NCBI GenBank assembly: GCA_946894095.1
Contig: OX335652.1
Span: 14,593,001 to 14,657,000, forward strand
DNA: 64,000 nucleotides
Reading direction: 5' to 3'
Source: Incurvaria masculella
Taxonomy: Eukaryota; Arthropoda; Insecta; Lepidoptera; Incurvariidae
The notes beneath the pieces were generated by a model. The model did not search any database. It saw nothing but the letters and a program-made list of their open reading frames with translations, and was not told the DNA's origin. The position numbers and the translations under genes were made by a program. Position 1 is the first letter of the stretch. Every line of letters starts with the position of its first letter. Of the stretch, positions 59,582 through 64,000 are shown in pieces.

Positions 59582-60237
59582 GGGCTGTGTGCAAGAGAAC
59601 TGCCGATAAACTAGTCGCAACTGGTAAAGATATTTCGTCCATCACTGATTTTGCTAAAGCAATTGAGAACAACTGCGACGGCATAAAAACGTTCATAATT
59701 ACCGATAACGATATTCTACTAACAGCGGCACTCATTGAAGGCAAGAAATCATGTATAAAACCATTTTCCGGTACCTTAAAAGTTCATCAAGTGCAAGGCA
59801 CTACACTGATGCCAAATAGAATCACAATGAAAAGTTTAAGCTGTTTCTGTTCTGAGAATTGTTCGCATTACAACCTTGGAAAAATTATGTATCCACTTGA
59901 TCATGGCGGTCGTCTGAGCGTGGCTGATGTCTATTCTGATTCAGACGGAGATGTTCCAGGCCCTTCTAAATTTACATACAAAGATGGCGATTCTGTCTTG
60001 GTCAAATTCAAACAAAAGAAATCGGAATATCGGTATGTGGGTATGTGCTGTGGAAGTGAAGATGACGACGGAGAAATACTTATCCAATTCCTTAAAGTGT
60101 GCGATGCTAATGCAACTGTGTTCAAAGTAAATGACGAAGACAAGGGATTAGTACCAATAGAAGATTTACTTCAAAAACTCCCTCAACCTAGTCTAGTAGT
60201 CAGCGGCGAGAGAGTGTTTCTAAAGTTTAAGAAATAG
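59494..60237 (+). pseudogene. Transposase, C-terminal part (copy B)
   Basis: Continuation of the 58,793 frame after the one-base loss. The 247-codon frame contains WNYHEAGHGKGAPDGVGA (third acidic residue region), then ITDNDI, a Cys pair region (CFCSENCSHYN) and the C-terminal strand-rich domain (VLVKFKQKKSEYRYVG). It ends QPSLVVSGERVFLKFKK and a stop at 60,235-60,237. This natural C-terminus shows that copy A lost about 12 residues to the piggyBac-like insertion. It is in the same orientation as its upstream half and inside the transposon ends. Family not named. Confidence 0.8.
60188..60191. other. Empty target site CTAG
   Basis: The unoccupied counterpart of the piggyBac-like insertion in copy A; CTAG is present once. 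Confidence 0.85.
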
Positions 60238-60558
60238 GTTGATATTTTCGAGCAATGAATGTAATTTTAACACAGAAATGATAATATACCACTTGTGTTC
60301 CTGATTGTGATTAGTGTCTTGCCAGAATTTGTCATTTTGATTTAGTTTCATAACATAAATTGTTATTATAATTTTGTTTTATGCTAGAATTTGTCGTATT
60401 GTTTTGGTTCCATGACAGAAATTGTCATTTTTTATTTATTTTAATTAACAAAAATTGTAATTTAGTTTCGGAAAAGTGATAATTTTACTGCTAGTAAACG
60501 TTTTTTAAAACAATATGTTGTCAAATTTAACTATTTTAATCTATTATTAAAGACCAAA

Positions 60559-60632
60559 GTCACTCCTCTGGCCAAATTGTCACTACTCTGTCACTTTGTC
60601 ACTCCTCTGCGCACTATTTTCCTCTGGCATCC
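60559..60632 (+). repeat. Right subterminal motif cluster (copy B)
   Basis: Same four motifs as 20,518-20,592. Confidence 0.75.
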
Positions 60633-60908
60633 ATAAAATGTGCAAAATATGAAAACTATCTGGCCCGGTTTTGGAACATACACATTTTGTTGTTAAGAAC
60701 ACATGTAATTGATATCAACACTTAAATTTAAAAAAAAATTGCGAAAAAAAAATCTTATCTGAACTGAAATACCGAAGAACGACCCACATATTTTTTTGTT
60801 CAAAAACTACCAAGATGTATCAATGCGTGATTTTGAACAAATTTGTATTCACCGACCCAATTTCAGTTAAAACCAACCTTTCAATAACCTTAAGATATCA
60901 GGTTTCAG

Positions 60909-61237
60909 AGCCGGTAGTCTCAGTTCTCACCAAAATTGGCGTTTACGTAACTCCGAAGTTAGTTTATACAAGATATTCTGTGTTTTACTAATTCAAGCTG
61001 TCAAAGTCAAACTCAGACTTCCAATTTGTATGAAAACACGGAGTCTACGTAAACGGCAACGTCGACGTATTTACGGCAACGTTGAGTAAGTTGTCAAATC
61101 CAACTCAGACTCGCAAATGTTAGTTCGCTTAACGCCCACTGCGCGCGCGCGCTTTTCATTTTCTCCATACATTTGAAAACACCAGTCGATCGGTTTGGCG
61201 TAAACGCCAATTTAGGTGACAACTGAGACTACCGGCT
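60909..61237. mobile_element. MITE with CAG flanks (copy B)
   Basis: Counterpart of 20,868-21,196, same ends and flanks. Confidence 0.75.
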
Positions 61238-61413
61238 CAGGTCATTTACCTAAACATATGTTAAGTGAATCTACATAGTTTAAGATTATTTTTCTAAGGT
61301 CACAAAACCTGACATTTGGGTTCCGACAGGTTGAAAATATCATCATAAGAAGCGGCAAAGGAATAAGTTGTTTGTGGTTCAGATTCCACACTTAACTTCT
61401 TATTTCTTAAGAA

Positions 61414-61776
61414 CGGCCCGTAAGCTATGCTCCCCATACAAACGTAGTTTACTAATCATTTGGAAACCGCTATTCCAATTAAATTTATATTTAATATCCA
61501 ATATCAGGTAACAAATATCTGTGTCTGCATGCTTTTGTTTTTTTGAAATATGCAAACTGAATTAAATGAAAGCAAAAAGAAAATTTTCATACAAGTTTAG
61601 ATTTCTCTCTGGTTTGACCCAGAATAAATTTATCGAAAAAACAAAGACATGCAGACATGGATATTTGTAGCCTAATATTAGGTACCAAATTTCAAGTAAG
61701 TTGGAACAGTGATTTTCAAATTATTAGTAAACTACGTTTGTATGGGAGGCGAAATTTTCTGATGCTTACGGACTGA
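61414..61776. mobile_element. MITE of the 21,373 family (copy B)
   Basis: Counterpart of 21,373-21,735, with GGCCCGTAAGC at the left end. Confidence 0.7.
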
Positions 61777-61844
61777 CCATAGGTGCTAAAATCCTGCTCG
61801 CGTTAATGATACCATCACATTAAAGGAAATATGTCTGTTTTCCA

Positions 61845-61901
61845 TACAGTTCAATGTAGCCCTGTCATAAAAGGAATGAACTGGCATGATACCTAGTTCA
61901 T
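61845..61901 (+). mobile_element. SINE 3' fragment (copy B)
   Basis: Counterpart of 21,836-21,892. Confidence 0.65.
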
Positions 61902-62396
61902 GTAGGTTGTAGTCTAAATAATGACGATAAAATGATGTGTGGTATTAACCATGCAAGTACGGGTCCATCCAGTTGCATTCTACGGTCGGGTTTGTTTTGG
62001 GCACGTGGCGTGCCTGTTTCCGCTGACCGGTCTTCAGGCGGGGCGTCCTGGCGCGATCCTCGCGCGGTATTCGGCCTATGTATCTTCAGCGCCTTTGGTC
62101 GACATTTTCTCACAATCCCCATGCGCAGCACGAACAAACACTATATTCTCCGGACTGAACTGAATTAACGCTCGCACTAGGCAAGCCAGCAAACCTCTGC
62201 TGACAAAATGCGACACAAAACACAAACTTCTACTTATTTTCATTATAATAAGAACAACCGAAAGCAATTCACAAAGATGGACGCCATCTGACGCCATCTC
62301 CTTGTACGAGCACGGGCACAGACTATAAGGGGTGCTACGGGGTTCTCATTTAACACAGACTTAAAAGAAACTGTTCACATTTTCGGGAAACTGGCA
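61902..62396. other. GC-richer block (copy B)
   Basis: Counterpart of 21,893-22,387; one GACGCCATC unit fewer. Confidence 0.35.
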
Positions 62397-62850
62397 CTGC
62401 GTTCCGAAATGCGTACATTGCGGAGAATTCACAATGTACGCGTATCCGACCGTTCCGAATTGCTTATATATTCACTCCCGTGAACGTCATTTTGACATTA
62501 GGGACGTGACTATAGACCGCACACAGATCGTACAAAGTGTTCACGGTTTAGAGAATGTGCACCGCGTATGCTGTCAAATGGTTGTCATCGAGCTGTCATT
62601 AAGCGTGTTTATCTGATAGTATGCACTTGTATTCTGAAATAACGATGGCCTTTCGCCCTTTATTAGTCCAGTTAGACAATTCTAGGCCTGAAATAACCAC
62701 TCTCGAGACTTACAAGGCATTATGAGGTAGCTCTGACAGATATGTCTGCTCAAATTCGTTCCGATTTGAAAACGTGCAATTCGGAACACCAAGTATTCAT
62801 TGTATTCGCTTTCTCTGCGGTATTTGCAATGTACGCAATTCGGAATGCAG
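62397..62850. repeat. Inverted repeat pair (copy B)
   Basis: Counterpart of 22,388-22,842. Confidence 0.45.
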
Positions 62851-62893
62851 GGTGTGTATTAATGACTAGTCCATAGACTTTCAGTCGTATATA

Positions 62894-63806
62894 AGGTGAG
62901 TTTAAAATAATCTACAAGCCTTATAAGGTTGATTCAGTATCTGATATAGAACAACTTTTGCTAAGAATGTAGGCGTGTAATTTTTTTTGTTCCATTTTAA
63001 TTTTTGAGAAATTTAAACAGTATGTTCTTCCCAGTATTTTAAACAACTTTTGCGAAGAAACTATGCACCTATCTGTAATGGTTTCCAAGAAAATAATTTA
63101 TTAAAGTGCACTAACTCTTCAACTACCTAATTAAAAATATAGGTCAACCACGGGACATTGACCCGACCGTGACCCACTGACACAAGACAATTCTCCGCCG
63201 CCGCCGCCGCGTGCGCAGACAGAAGCCCCGCCGCCCCATCTCTCCCGCCGCCCCTCTCACTGAAGGACGTTTGTTTTCGTTTTGAAAGCAATTAGTATGT
63301 CAAGGTCCATGACGCGCATCGGACCTGAGTATCACACGTGAGTGAATTTAAGTGAAGCGAGTGCCGATCGGGCGAAAAAGGACATGCATGCTTGTGTACA
63401 TACCTACATTACAGCCGCGCCGACCAAATCCATAGCCCGGCGCGGCGTACGTCAGCGTGGGAAGGACGCAAAACTATTCGGGTAGGTAAAATAGACTCTG
63501 CCGCCGAGCGCCGCCTCCGCGCCGTCGGCCGGCGCGGCGCGGAACCTATTTTTCAAATAGGCAGTTTGACTCGCAGTTTGAAGAGTTAGTGCACTTTAAT
63601 AATTTATTTTCTTGGAAACCATTACCGATAGGTACATAGTTTCTTCGCAAAAGTTGTTGACAATACTGGGAAGAATGTAATGCATAAATTTCTCAAAAAT
63701 TAAAATGGAACAAAAAAAATTACATACCTACATTCTTAGCAAAAGTTGTTCTATATCAGATACTGAATCAACCCTATAAGGCTTGTAGATTATTTTAAAC
63801 TCACCT
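62894..63806. mobile_element. 913-bp element: 229-bp inverted repeats around a GC-rich core
   Basis: Inserted in copy B only. Arms at 62,894-63,122 and 63,579-63,806 are nearly complementary from AGGTGAGTTTAAAATAATC inward. TATATA stands on both sides (62,888-62,893 and 63,807-63,812); copy A has it once (22,883-22,888), and the offset changes by 919, which is 913 plus 6. The core (63,123-63,578) is strikingly GC-rich, with CCG runs near 63,197 and GCGCC runs near 63,505-63,545. A 65-codon frame at 63,392-63,589 has no recognised domain. The core looks like a host promoter or 5' UTR. Confidence 0.85.
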
Positions 63807-64000
63807 TATATAGAGTAATCTGTAAAAAAATCCAAAAAACCAACCATCCAAATTGCGACTTAGACCGGACGTAATCCGCGTATTAAAGTTTGTCCGCCCA
63901 CTCTGAATATGGTGTTTGTGTTCTAATAGAGAAGAACACAAGTTTGTGATTATTGTTTAAAACCTTTGTACAATGCGATTTAAATAAGAATAGGAAAATA

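Larger units (their letters stand above)
58339..60786 (+). mobile_element. DNA transposon of unplaced family, copy B (internally deleted)
   Basis: Same ends as 15,487-20,745 (TGGGTCGTTC at 58,339; GAACGACCCA ending at 60,786) but 2,448 bp long. It has lost about 1.44 kb corresponding to A 15,934-17,378, including the third motif cluster and the N-terminal coding part, and it never received the piggyBac-like or second lepidopteran repeat insertions. Adding the lost piece gives the same ~3.9 kb ancestor as copy A. Confidence 0.75.
50631..64000 (+). repeat. Duplicated block, copy B
   Basis: The second copy of 7,481-23,076, same orientation. The main differences from A are: no LINE tail, piggyBac-like or second lepidopteran repeat insertion; a 165-bp deletion at 54,767; a 1.44-kb deletion near 58,782; and a 913-bp insertion at 62,894. 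It runs off the right edge. Confidence 0.9.

Overview
This window looks like a stretch of lepidopteran (moth or butterfly) nuclear DNA, AT-rich and crowded with mobile elements. The main clue is an interspersed repeat with termini CCGGCCAAGTGCGAGTC and AGGGTTCCGTACC, which I know from many lepidopteran genomes; it occurs twice (19,114-19,413 and 20,091-20,386). A tRNA-derived SINE, an RNase H-bearing LINE, a Jockey-type LINE fragment, a piggyBac-like element and many MITEs fit the same picture. I find no intact host gene, no rRNA and no functional tRNA. Every protein-coding trace I can interpret belongs to a transposable element, and all are broken.

Layout. Positions 1-7,480 and about 34,970-50,630 are two arrays of one satellite with a ~31-bp monomer, each fading into a decayed edge on its right side. 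Each array is followed by the same ~13-15 kb block (7,480 to at least 23,076, and 50,630 to the window end), in the same orientation. The block carries, in order: three broken 3' pieces of one non-LTR retrotransposon, a Jockey-type scrap, a SINE fragment, a long-TIR MITE, a ~3.9-kb DNA transposon of a family I cannot name, two more MITEs and a SINE tail. Between copy A of the block and the second array lie about 12 kb of single-copy DNA (23-35 kb) that hold a SINE with A and B boxes, several MITEs with clear target duplications, a 557-bp inverted motif array, a perfect 29-bp-stem hairpin, and one GC-richer stretch that could be a promoter.

The two block copies differ by scattered substitutions and by clean insertions and deletions. 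Copy A alone has a LINE tail, a piggyBac-like element and a lepidopteran repeat, plus an in-frame 240-bp deletion in the transposase gene. Copy B alone has a 1.44-kb deletion in the same transposon, a 165-bp deletion in a LINE piece, and a 913-bp long-inverted-repeat element with a GC-rich core. Because each copy acts as the empty site for the other, ends and target duplications can be read directly. The pattern fits an old tandem segmental duplication, but also two haplotypes wrongly placed in tandem by an assembler.

The most interesting result is that the satellite monomer seems to come from the 3' part of the SINE: CAATGTAGCCGTGC followed by CTTAAAG occurs in the satellite and, with a one-base difference, in the SINE at 25,741-25,764. 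Other notable items are the unplaced DNA transposon with repeated 14-bp subterminal motifs, and a piggyBac-like insertion flanked by CTAG instead of TTAA.
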